Positions 1-8,527 of a stretch of DNA of 64,000 bases are shown here, one piece after another. Numbering within the stretch: the first letter of the stretch is position 1; every line of letters starts with the position of its first letter. Location of the stretch: positions 75,482 to 139,481 of the forward strand of contig JBNKVT010000051.1 in the NCBI GenBank assembly GCA_050299335.1. The letters are read 5' to 3'. Source of the DNA: JBNKVT01 sp050299335 (GTDB lineage Bacteria > Pseudomonadota > Alphaproteobacteria > Rhodobacterales > Rhodobacteraceae). The notes below the pieces were generated by a model that was given only the letters and a program-made list of their open reading frames with translations, was not told the origin of the DNA and did not search any database. Both the position numbers and the translations under genes were made by a program.

Positions 1-1
1 C

Positions 2-178
2 GTGGACCCGGTGCCCTATGTCGGCGTCCAGTTCGTGGCGATCCCGGAATTCGCGGGCTTCGCGACCGAGGTCGGCCAGGAGTTCTCGGCCGCCCTCGCC
101 GGTCAGCAGTCGGCTGACGAAGCCCTTGAGAAAGCTCAGGCGATCACTGCCGACGCGATGGACGCCGCCGGCTACTGA
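2..178 (+). CDS. smoE: Sorbitol/mannitol ABC transporter substrate-binding protein, C-terminal fragment
   Basis: Only the last 58 codons are in the window; the frame is open at the left edge and ends with TGA at 176-178. The tail reads as the C-terminus of a periplasmic extracellular solute-binding protein (family 1) with an Ala/Glu-rich final helix ending in AAGY. The assignment rests mainly on context: two permease genes, an ATPase gene and mannitol dehydrogenase follow in the same direction, which is the smoEFGK-mtlK order known from Rhodobacter. The 271-bp gap before smoF is longer than other gaps in the operon and holds a palindromic repeat. Such a gap often separates the highly expressed binding protein from its permeases. 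Confidence 0.7.
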   Translation: MDPVPYVGVQFVAIPEFAGFATEVGQEFSAALAGQQSADEALEKAQAITADAMDAAGY

Positions 179-210
179 CGCGTCGGGGGGCGTCATGGCA
201 CTGTTTGCAG

Positions 211-287
211 CCCCTCTCCCCCGGCCCCTCTCCCAATGGGAGAGGGGGGCTTCCCCCCTCCCGCCGGGAGGGGGGTCAGGGGGGAGG
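211..287. repeat. Two-hairpin GC-rich palindromic element, copy A
   Basis: The element holds two adjacent perfect hairpins. The first has stem CCCCTCTCCC at 225-234 pairing with 238-247 (loop AAT). The second has stem CCCCCCTCCC at 253-262 pairing with 266-275 (loop GCC), followed by a TCAGGGGGGAGG tail. The same two stems recur at 35006-35079 and 54090-54188, and the first alone at 30829-30868. Here it lies between the binding-protein gene and smoF, where the hairpins could shield the upstream mRNA or attenuate read-through. That role is inference. Confidence 0.85.
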
Positions 288-449
288 CCTCGCAGGCGCT
301 GACCAGCCGAAACACTGTCGGGGCCCTTTCCCCTCCCCCCCGGAGCCCTTCTCGGGGGGCGGCTCCCAGGACCGCCCTCCGTCTTCAACCCTCCGCCAGC
401 GCGCGGAAAACAGGACGGCACCACAGACCGTCAGCAAGGGAGAAACGTC

Positions 450-1316
450 ATGGCCACGCAGCATTCCCGTTCCGCCGCCCGGCTGATGATGGCACCCGCG
501 GTGATCCTGCTGCTGGGCTGGATGCTGGTGCCTCTCACCATGACCCTGTGGTTCTCGTTCAAACAGTATCTGCCGCTCAGGGGCGGCGATCTCGGCTGGG
601 TCGGGCTCGAGAACTACGCCCGCTTCGTCTCGTCCAATGCCTTCTGGCCCGCCGTGCAGGCGACGCTGCTGATCGTCGGCGGGGTTCTCCTGATCACCGT
701 CATTCTCGGTGTGCTGCTCGCCATCCTCTTGGACCAGCCGATCTGGGGCCAGGGGATCGTCCGTATTCTCGTCATCGCCCCCTTCTTCGTCATGCCGACC
801 GTGTCCGCCCTCGTATGGAAGAACATGTTCATGGACCCGGTGAACGGCCTCTTCGCGCATTTGTGGAAAGCCTTCGGCGCCGAGCCGGTCTCGTGGCTCT
901 CCGAAGCCTCGCTGCCCTCGGTGATCGTTATCGTCGCCTGGCAATGGCTGCCCTTCGCCACCCTGATCCTGCTGACCGCCATCCAGTCGCTGGACTCCGA
1001 ACAACTGGAAGCCGCCGAGATGGACGGCGCGCCGGTCCTGAAACGCTTCTGGTTCATCGTGCTGCCGCATCTCGGCCGCGCCATCACCGTGGTGATCCTG
1101 ATCCAGACGATCTTCCTTCTGTCGATTTTTGCCGAGATCTTCGTCACCACCCAGGGGTCCTTCGGCACAAGGACGCTTACCTACCTGATCTACCAGCGGG
1201 TGCTGGAAAGCCAGAATGTCGGCCTCGGCTCCGCCGGCGGCGTCTACGCCATCATCCTGGCCAATATCGTCGCGCTCTTCCTGATGCGGATCGTGGGGAG
1301 AAATCTCGATGCCTGA
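450..1316 (+). CDS. smoF: Sorbitol/mannitol ABC transporter, inner-membrane permease 1
   Basis: This 288-residue permease has about six hydrophobic segments (first near residues 15-35) and the MalF-type cytoplasmic coupling motif EAAEMDGA at 187-194, which contacts the ATPase. It belongs to the CUT1 (carbohydrate uptake) permease family. The ATG at 450 is preceded by an AAGGGAG ribosome binding site (about 438-444). It is followed by smoG after 71 bp of inverted-repeat DNA. With SmoG it would form the membrane channel for polyols delivered by the periplasmic protein. Polyol specificity is inferred from the adjacent mannitol dehydrogenase gene. Confidence 0.88.
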   Translation: MATQHSRSAARLMMAPAVILLLGWMLVPLTMTLWFSFKQYLPLRGGDLGWVGLENYARFVSSNAFWPAVQATLLIVGGVLLITVILGVLLAILLDQPIWGQGIVRILVIAPFFVMPTVSALVWKNMFMDPVNGLFAHLWKAFGAEPVSWLSEASLPSVIVIVAWQWLPFATLILLTAIQSLDSEQLEAAEMDGAPVLKRFWFIVLPHLGRAITVVILIQTIFLLSIFAEIFVTTQGSFGTRTLTYLIYQRVLESQNVGLGSAGGVYAIILANIVALFLMRIVGRNLDA

Positions 1317-1324
1317 GCGAGAAC

Positions 1325-1370
1325 AAATTTCTTCGAAGAAATTTGCCAAGAAAATTCGAACTTTCTTGGC
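1325..1370. repeat. Paired inverted repeats between smoF and smoG
   Basis: A perfect 20-bp palindrome, AAATTTCTTCGAAGAAATTT (1325-1344), is followed directly by a second dyad (1345-1370) with a 9-bp stem GCCAAGAAA/TTTCTTGGC around ATTCGAAC. Both dyads are centred on TTCGAA and are much more AT-rich than the flanking genes. They sit inside the operon, so a role in mRNA processing or differential expression, or an origin as a dispersed repeat, is more likely than a promoter operator. Confidence 0.75.
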
Positions 1371-1387
1371 CCCCGAGGAGAGCTGAC

Positions 1388-2218
1388 ATGGCCCGTTCGA
1401 TCACCCCCCACCGCAAGGCGATCAACACCGCCATCGCCTGGGCCATCGGCCTCGTGATCTTCTTCCCGATCCTCTGGACCATCCTCACCAGCTTCAAGAC
1501 CGAGGCCCAGGCGATCAGCGACCCGCCGCTGTTCCTGTTCTTCGACTGGACACTCGAGAACTATGCCGTCGTCCAGGAACGCTCGGACTACATGCGGTTC
1601 CTGTGGAACTCGGTGATCATCGCCGGCGGCTCGACGCTTCTGGGCATCCTCATCGCCGTCCCCGCCGCCTGGTCGATGGCCTTCGTGCCCTCGAAACGCA
1701 CCAAGGACATCCTGCTGTGGATGCTCTCGACCAAGATGCTGCCAGCGGTCGGCGTCCTCTACCCGATCTACCTTCTGTTCATCAAGCTCGGCTGGCTCGA
1801 CAGCCGCATCGGCCTTGTGATCGTGCTGATGCTCATCAACCTGCCGATCATCATCTGGATGCTCTACACCTATTTCAGGGAAATCCCCGGCGAGATCCTC
1901 GAAGCCGCCCGCATGGACGGGGCGACGCTGAAGGAAGAAATCCTCCATGTCCTCACTCCGATGGCCATCCCCGGCATCGCCTCGACGGTGCTTCTGAACA
2001 TCATCCTCGCCTGGAACGAGGCCTTCTGGACCCTCAACCTGACCGCGGCCAAGGCCGCCCCGCTGACGGCCTTCATCGCCAGCTATTCCAGCCCCGAGGG
2101 CCTGTTCTACGCCAAGCTGAGCGCCGCCTCGACCATGGCCATCGCCCCCATCCTGATCCTGGGGTGGTTCAGCCAGAAACAACTCGTGCGCGGCCTGACA
2201 TTCGGCGCGGTCAAATAA
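1388..2218 (+). CDS. smoG: Sorbitol/mannitol ABC transporter, inner-membrane permease 2
   Basis: This 276-residue MalG-type permease carries the coupling motif EAARMDGA at 172-179 and about six membrane spans, starting near residues 14-34. The frame is open far upstream of 1388. I chose the ATG at 1388 because GAGGAG lies just before it (1376-1381) and the protein then has a normal family length with a typical short cytoplasmic N-terminus. It pairs with SmoF as the heterodimeric channel. The stop is 13 bp before the ATPase gene, with an intervening ribosome binding site. Confidence 0.88.
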   Translation: MARSITPHRKAINTAIAWAIGLVIFFPILWTILTSFKTEAQAISDPPLFLFFDWTLENYAVVQERSDYMRFLWNSVIIAGGSTLLGILIAVPAAWSMAFVPSKRTKDILLWMLSTKMLPAVGVLYPIYLLFIKLGWLDSRIGLVIVLMLINLPIIIWMLYTYFREIPGEILEAARMDGATLKEEILHVLTPMAIPGIASTVLLNIILAWNEAFWTLNLTAAKAAPLTAFIASYSSPEGLFYAKLSAASTMAIAPILILGWFSQKQLVRGLTFGAVK

Positions 2219-2231
2219 AGGGACGAGGGAC

Positions 2232-3236
<1,005 letters not shown>

Positions 3237-3285
3237 CGCAGACCGGACTTGCAGACGGACCGGCCCGGACCATCCGGAGGCGACG

Positions 3286-4785
3286 ATGAGCGGTCTGGCG
3301 CGCGCGCGCGTGCCGAAACTCTGTCTCGAAACGCTCGCGGACCTGCCCGAGACGATCTCGCGCCCGCGCTACGACCGCAGTTCGCTGACACCCGGGATCG
3401 TCCATATCGGCCTTGGCAATTTCCACCGGGCACATCAGGCATGGTACCTGCACCGACTGATGCAGCAGGGCCTGGCGCACAACTGGGCGATCATCGGTGC
3501 CGGGGTGAAATCCTACGACATCGCCATGCGCGACAGATTGCTTGCCCAGGACTGCCTGACCACCCTGATCGCGCTCGATCCCTCAGGTTCCTCCGCCGAA
3601 ATCATCGGCCCGATGATCGATTATCTGCCAGTCGAGTCAGGCAATGGCCCCCTGATCCGGACCATGTCCGATCCCCGGATCCGTATCGTCTCGCTAACGG
3701 TGACCGAAGGAGGCTACTACACCGATCCGACGTCCGGCCACTTCGATGAAGCGCATCCCGATATCCGCCACGACGCCGCGCATCCCGACACGCCCCGTAC
3801 CGCCTTCGGAGCCATGGTCGCGGCAATGAAGGCGCGTCGTGCCGCCGGAATAGGCCCTTTCACGGCCCTGAGCTGTGACAACCTTCAGGGCAATGGCGCC
3901 ATCCTGCGTCGCGCCGTCGTGTCTCTGGCCCGCCTCTGTGATCCCGGCCTCGCCGACTGGATCGACAGCGCGGGCGCCTTCCCCAATTCCATGGTCGACT
4001 GCATCGTTCCCGCCACCGGTCCTGAGGAACTTGCGCTGGCAAGGCAGATAGGCATCGACGATGCCAGCCCGGTCACCCACGAGAATTTCCGGCAATGGGT
4101 GATCGAGGACGAGTTTTGCGCCGGAAGACCCGATTGGGATCGTGTCGGGGCCACCTTTTCGAACCGGGTTCACGATTACGAAGCGATGAAAATCCGCGTT
4201 CTCAACGGCGGCCACCAGGTCCTGGCCAATGCCGGTGAAATCCTGGGCCATCCGACCATTGCCGACTGCATGGCCGATCCGCTTCTCGCCGCCTTCTTCC
4301 GCAAGGTCGAGGCCGAAGAGATCCTGCCCCATGTCCGGACGGTCCCCGATATCTCGCCCCGGGACTACCTGCGCCTGATCGAAACCCGCTTTTCCAACCC
4401 CGCGATACGCGACACCACCCGCCGCGTCGCCTTTGACGGCGCGGCGCGCCATGCCGGATTTATCCTGCCGGTCCTGCGCGACGCCCTCGCCGCCGGCGGC
4501 CCGGTGAGCGGTCTCGCACTGGTCGAAGCGCTCTGGGCACGAATGTGCGCCGGAACACGCGAGGACGGGTCCGGCATCGCCCCCAACGATCCGAAATGGG
4601 AGACTCTGCGCAGCACCGCCGTGCAAGCCCGCGACGCGCCCGACGCCTGGCTGGCGCTGTCACAGGTCTATGGCGACCTCGCCGGGGCGGCAGCCTTTGC
4701 CGACGCCTTCGCCGACTGGTTGCGCCTGATCTGGTCTGAGGGCTGCGCACAGGCATTGAGGGCCTATCTCGGGAACCGGATATGA
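3286..4785 (+). CDS. mtlK: Mannitol 2-dehydrogenase (NAD-dependent, long-chain polyol dehydrogenase)
   Basis: This 499-residue member of the polyol-specific long-chain dehydrogenase family would oxidise D-mannitol to D-fructose in the cytoplasm. The N-terminal Rossmann region has GLGNFHRAHQ at about 42-51. The catalytic K-x4-N-x2-H motif is intact (K302, N307, H310). The length matches the family's roughly 490 residues. It is the fifth gene of the polyol operon, 49 bp after smoK, with the ribosome binding site GGAGGCGACG before ATG 3286. D-arabinitol or sorbitol are possible alternative substrates; the sequence alone does not decide between them. Confidence 0.88.
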   Translation: MSGLARARVPKLCLETLADLPETISRPRYDRSSLTPGIVHIGLGNFHRAHQAWYLHRLMQQGLAHNWAIIGAGVKSYDIAMRDRLLAQDCLTTLIALDPSGSSAEIIGPMIDYLPVESGNGPLIRTMSDPRIRIVSLTVTEGGYYTDPTSGHFDEAHPDIRHDAAHPDTPRTAFGAMVAAMKARRAAGIGPFTALSCDNLQGNGAILRRAVVSLARLCDPGLADWIDSAGAFPNSMVDCIVPATGPEELALARQIGIDDASPVTHENFRQWVIEDEFCAGRPDWDRVGATFSNRVHDYEAMKIRVLNGGHQVLANAGEILGHPTIADCMADPLLAAFFRKVEAEEILPHVRTVPDISPRDYLRLIETRFSNPAIRDTTRRVAFDGAARHAGFILPVLRDALAAGGPVSGLALVEALWARMCAGTREDGSGIAPNDPKWETLRSTAVQARDAPDAWLALSQVYGDLAGAAAFADAFADWLRLIWSEGCAQALRAYLGNRI

Positions 4786-4807
4786 TCCTATCTGTCTCCG
4801 TCGAGAT

Positions 4808-4826
4808 GGCCCCGGCGACCGGGGCC
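4808..4826. terminator. Hairpin between convergent mtlK and rfbA
   Basis: A perfect 8-bp GC stem, GGCCCCGG/CCGGGGCC, with a CGA loop lies between the 3' ends of two convergent genes. There is no real U-tract on either side (TTGG on the plus strand). It may act as a bidirectional transcription stop, possibly helped by Rho. Confidence 0.5.
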
Positions 4827-4886
4827 TTGGCGAGTATTGGCAAAACGGACCGAAGTGGCGGCAAATCGCCGGACCAATGCCGTCGA

Positions 4887-5759
4887 TTACCGGACAAGTG
4901 ACCTGAGGTAGTCGCCATACCGCGTCGACGGCATCCGGTCGGCCAGGTCCTTCAGCCTTTCCGCGTCGATAAAGCCGCTGAGATAGGCGACCTCCTCGGG
5001 ATTGCCGACCTGCAGGCCCTGGCGCTCGGACAGGGTGCGGACGAAATTGCCCGCATCGAGCAGGCTCTCGAACGTGCCGGTATCGAGCCAGGCATAGCCG
5101 CGCCCCAGCATCCCGGCCTCCAGAAGCCCGTCATCGAGGTAATCCTGCAGCAACGAGACGATCTCCAGTTCGCCTCGCGCCGAGGGGAAGATCTTCCGCG
5201 CCCGCTTCGGGGCCGAACCGTCGAGGAAATATAGCCCGGTCACGGCGAATTTCGACCGCGGGATTTCGGGCTTCTCGACCAGCGAGACCACCCGTCCCTC
5301 CGCGTCGCACTCGACGACACCGTAGCGCTCGGGGCTGCTGACGCGGTAACCGAATATCCGGCCACCCACTGTCAGACCTGCCGCGTCGCGCAAAAGCGCC
5401 GAGAGCCCCTGGCCGAAGAAGATATTATCGCCGAGCACCATCGCCGATCCTGCGCCTGCCAGAAAATCCTCAGCCAGGAGATAGGCTTGCGCCAGCCCCT
5501 CGGGCTTTGGCTGCACGATCCATGTAAAGGTCAGCCCCCATTGGCTGCCATCGCCGAGCAGTCGCTGGAACTGGGGCTGGTCGAGGGGCGTGGTGATGAT
5601 GGCGATCTCTCGGATCCCCGCCAGCATCAGCGCCGTCAGAGGGTAGAAGATCATCGGCTTGTCATAGACCGGCAAAAGCTGTTTCGAGACCCCTTGCGTG
5701 ACCGGATGGAGCCGCGATCCGGTGCCTCCGGCCAGAATGATGCCCTTTCGCTCGGTCAT
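4887..5759 (-). CDS. rfbA: Glucose-1-phosphate thymidylyltransferase
   Basis: This 290-residue sugar nucleotidyltransferase has the signature GGTGSRLHP at 11-19 and the downstream KPMIFYPL motif. The reaction is dTTP + glucose-1-phosphate to dTDP-glucose, the first step of dTDP-L-rhamnose synthesis in the cytoplasm. The length matches RmlA enzymes. It is the last gene of the minus-strand rfbC-B-D-A operon, and its ATG overlaps the rfbD stop by 4 bp (ATGA), which suggests translational coupling. Confidence 0.93.
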   Translation of the reverse strand: MTERKGIILAGGTGSRLHPVTQGVSKQLLPVYDKPMIFYPLTALMLAGIREIAIITTPLDQPQFQRLLGDGSQWGLTFTWIVQPKPEGLAQAYLLAEDFLAGAGSAMVLGDNIFFGQGLSALLRDAAGLTVGGRIFGYRVSSPERYGVVECDAEGRVVSLVEKPEIPRSKFAVTGLYFLDGSAPKRARKIFPSARGELEIVSLLQDYLDDGLLEAGMLGRGYAWLDTGTFESLLDAGNFVRTLSERQGLQVGNPEEVAYLSGFIDAERLKDLADRMPSTRYGDYLRSLVR

Positions 5760-6610
5760 GATCCTGCTCCCACCCGGCCTGCAATCTGAGCCAGTGCCGC
5801 TTGCCAGTCAGGGCGGTCGAGGCCAATATCCCGCGTGAAGCCCGAACAATCGAGACGCGTATCGAGCGGGCGGCGGGCCTTGTTGGGAAAATCCGCCGTG
5901 GCGATGTCGCGGATTTCGGTCCCGAACCCGGCCGTTTGGCAAATCTTCCGGGCAAAATCGGCGCGGCTGATGTCGGGCGCGCCGGAGAAATGCACGATGC
6001 CGGACAGCTCGGGGGTCGCCCCGAGCCGCTCGGCGATCCGGATCGCCGCCTCGGCAAGGGCGCGCGCCGGGGTCGGCCCGCCGATCTGGTCGGCAACGAC
6101 GTCGATCCGGTCTTGCTCTCCGGCGCGGCGCAGGATCGAAGAGACGAAATTCGCGGCACCTTCAGAGAACAGCCAGCCGGTTCTGATGATGGCATACCGT
6201 CCGCCCTCGGCCGCCACGGCAATTTCGCCGGCAAGCTTGCTGCGGCCATAGGCGTTGAGTGGCGCGGGCGGAGAGGACGGACCATAGGGCGCACCGCCCT
6301 GACCGTCGAAGACATAGTCGGTCGAGATCGTGACGAAAGGAATGTCGCGTTGCGCCGCTGCCCGGGCCATCGCGGCGGGAGCGGCGGCGTTCACCCGAAA
6401 GGCCTGGGCCTCGTTGTCCTCGGCGCCATCGACATCGGTATAGGCCGCGGCATTGATGACCCAATCGGCCCTGCTCTCCGCGATCCGGGCGGCACAGGCC
6501 TCGGGGTCGCTCAGATCGGCGGCTTCGCGGCCGAAACAGGTCGCGTCGGGCAGGCGCAAGGCCAGCACCCGCGCCAGTTGTCCGGTCCGCCCGAAGATCA
6601 GCGCGCCCAT
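5756..6610 (-). CDS. rfbD: dTDP-4-dehydrorhamnose reductase
   Basis: This 284-residue extended short-chain dehydrogenase would reduce dTDP-4-keto-L-rhamnose to dTDP-L-rhamnose, the last pathway step. The cofactor motif GRTGQ is at 7-11 and the catalytic Y-x3-K pair is Y121/K125. The frame continues upstream, but I start at ATG 6610 because it places the Rossmann motif at the N-terminus as in RmlD, and because the longer reading would lie inside rfbB. It overlaps the end of rfbB by 13 bp and the start of rfbA by 4 bp. Confidence 0.9.
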   Translation of the reverse strand: MGALIFGRTGQLARVLALRLPDATCFGREAADLSDPEACAARIAESRADWVINAAAYTDVDGAEDNEAQAFRVNAAAPAAMARAAAQRDIPFVTISTDYVFDGQGGAPYGPSSPPAPLNAYGRSKLAGEIAVAAEGGRYAIIRTGWLFSEGAANFVSSILRRAGEQDRIDVVADQIGGPTPARALAEAAIRIAERLGATPELSGIVHFSGAPDISRADFARKICQTAGFGTEIRDIATADFPNKARRPLDTRLDCSGFTRDIGLDRPDWQAALAQIAGRVGAGS

Positions 6611-7644
6611 GCCAGGCCCTGTCGTTCCGGCGCGTCCCGCCCGCCGATCAGCGGTCGCCACCAGTCCTCGTTGTCGAGATACCAGGCCACCGTCCGGTCG
6701 AGCCCCGCCTCGATCCCGGTTCGTGCCCGCCATCCCAGTGCGGCTCGCAGGCGCGACGGATCGATCCCGTATCGCCGGTCATGGCCGGGACGGTCGGGGA
6801 CATGACGGATCGTCTGCGCATAGGGCGCAGCACCGGGGCGGCGGCGGTCGAGAATGTCGCAGATCTGGCGGACCAGATCGAGATTGCTCCGCTCGGTCTC
6901 GGCCCCGATCACAAACCGCGCCCCCGGTTCGGCCCGCTCGGAGCAGAGCAGCAGCGCCTCGGCATGATCCTCGACATGCAGCCAGTCGCGGACTTGGCCC
7001 CCGTCGCCATAGACCGGGATCGGTCGTCCGGCGAGGGCGTTGAGAATGGTGACCGGGATCAGCTTTTCGGGAAACTGGTAGGGTCCGTAATTATTCGAGC
7101 AATTGGTGATGACCACCGGCAACCCATAGGTTGTGCCCCAGGCCGCTGTCAGATGATCGGCGGCGGCCTTGGAGGCCGCGTAGGGCGAGCGTGGAGCATA
7201 GGCCGAGGCCTCGCTGAACCGGTCTTCGGCCCCGAGGCTGCCATAGACCTCGTCGGTCGAGACCTGCAGGAACCGGAAATCCGCGGGCCTTCCCTGGTCA
7301 TGCCAGTATTGCAGCACCGCCTGCAAAAGTGTCGCGGTTCCGGAGATATTTGTCGATACGAAGGCCTCGGGCCCGTCGATGGACCGGTCGACATGGGTCT
7401 CGGCGGCGAGGTTCAGGACCCGGTCCGGGCGGTGGCGGGCCAGAATCGCGTCCAGCGTCGCCCGGTCGCGGATATCTGCCTTTTCGAATGCGTAGCCGGG
7501 ACTATCGGCAACCATGGCGACATTGCGCGGATCTCCGCCAAGGCTCAGCCGGTCGAGATTGACCACCTCAATCCCCCGCGCCACGGCCAGCCGCACCAGC
7601 GCCGAGCCGATGAACCCGCAGCCGCCTGTAACCAGAAGCTTCAT
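6598..7644 (-). CDS. rfbB: dTDP-glucose 4,6-dehydratase
   Basis: The 348-residue product has GGCGFIG at 7-13, the catalytic TDE triad at 130-132 and Y-x3-K at Y155/K159, the hallmarks of RmlB. It converts dTDP-glucose to dTDP-4-keto-6-deoxyglucose using tightly bound NAD. The ATG at 7644 gives the usual MKLLVTGG start and overlaps the stop of rfbC by 4 bp. The open frame upstream of it lies inside rfbC and is not used. All four rml functions sit in this one operon. Confidence 0.93.
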   Translation of the reverse strand: MKLLVTGGCGFIGSALVRLAVARGIEVVNLDRLSLGGDPRNVAMVADSPGYAFEKADIRDRATLDAILARHRPDRVLNLAAETHVDRSIDGPEAFVSTNISGTATLLQAVLQYWHDQGRPADFRFLQVSTDEVYGSLGAEDRFSEASAYAPRSPYAASKAAADHLTAAWGTTYGLPVVITNCSNNYGPYQFPEKLIPVTILNALAGRPIPVYGDGGQVRDWLHVEDHAEALLLCSERAEPGARFVIGAETERSNLDLVRQICDILDRRRPGAAPYAQTIRHVPDRPGHDRRYGIDPSRLRAALGWRARTGIEAGLDRTVAWYLDNEDWWRPLIGGRDAPERQGLAWAR

Positions 7645-8207
7645 GGCGCGACCGGCCCGGTAAACGGGGTCACGAAATCCTCCATGGCCACGGCAGCGGC
7701 GTCCTTGGGCGACAGGACGGGCGGGTGATCGAGCTCCCAGTCGATCCCGAGGGACGGCGAATCCCAGTGCACTGCCCCATCGGCCTCGGCGACGTAATGG
7801 GCCGAGCAGAGATACGAGACCTCGCAATCAGGCGCGCGGGTGACAAAGCCGTGCAGGAACCCTTCGGGGATCAGGAGCTGCGCCGGATCGTCGGCGCTGA
7901 GCTCGATCCCGATCCAGCGCCCGTAATCGGGCGAGTCCCGGCGGATATCGACCACAACATCGAAAATGCGCCCCCGCACGCAACGCACCAACTTGGTCTG
8001 CCCATGGGGCGGTGCCTGGTAATGCAGCCCCCGTAGTGTGCCCGGCCGCGCCGAGATCGACAGGTTCTCCTGCACGAACTCGACAACGATCCCGGCCGCG
8101 CGAAACCGCGCGCGGTTCCAGGTCTCGCGGAAACTGCCCCTGTCATCTGAGATCACGTCCGGGGTCAGAAGCTTTACGCCGGCGAGGGATGTTTCTTCTA
8201 TCTGCAA
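7641..8207 (-). CDS. rfbC: dTDP-4-dehydrorhamnose 3,5-epimerase
   Basis: This cupin-fold RmlC-type epimerase has the typical RGxFxETW segment near the N-terminus, LRGLHYQAPPHGQTKLVRC in the active-site strand and the PEGFLHGF motif. It has 188 residues from TTG 8207 and 191 from GTG 8216. I prefer the TTG because relatives begin with M-Q-I-E-E-T at that point and GTGGGG precedes it. No ATG is available nearby. It is the first gene of the rfbCBDA operon, divergent from the glycosyltransferase. Confidence 0.85.
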   Translation of the reverse strand: MQIEETSLAGVKLLTPDVISDDRGSFRETWNRARFRAAGIVVEFVQENLSISARPGTLRGLHYQAPPHGQTKLVRCVRGRIFDVVVDIRRDSPDYGRWIGIELSADDPAQLLIPEGFLHGFVTRAPDCEVSYLCSAHYVAEADGAVHWDSPSLGIDWELDHPPVLSPKDAAAVAMEDFVTPFTGPVAP

Positions 8208-8527
8208 GGTCCCCACAACTTCGACAAGTCCCGGACAGACGCCGCAGCGACCGGGCGGTGTTTCGCCTACAAGACCCTGTAGCATTCGCAACCCGTCTTG
8301 CCTACCGCCAACGGGTGGCGGAGCGGAGCTCCCGGCAAAAGGGAGGGATAGAATAACCGCCGGAATGCGCGGACCCCATGTGCGAACCCGGCATCGGGGC
8401 AGACTTGTATCACCGCCGAAAGGATGGCATGCCCACCAGGTTGCAAAGAATAGGCATTCCAGGCTCCCAGCCCGGCATGCCTCAGGAAATTCCGGCGGTT
8501 TGCATGCGGGTCCTCGAAACAACGCGA
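8208..8527. other. Spacer between divergent rfbC and glycosyltransferase genes
   Basis: About 320 bp. Both strands are open over part of it, but third-position GC is clearly lower than in the flanking genes, so I call no gene. Promoters for both directions should lie here. I see no convincing -35/-10 pair, dyad or repeat. Confidence 0.4.

Noticed and set aside
8378..8527. N-terminal extension of the glycosyltransferase
   Set aside because: Third-codon GC drops sharply in this stretch compared with codons after 8528, and no ribosome binding site supports the earlier ATG.
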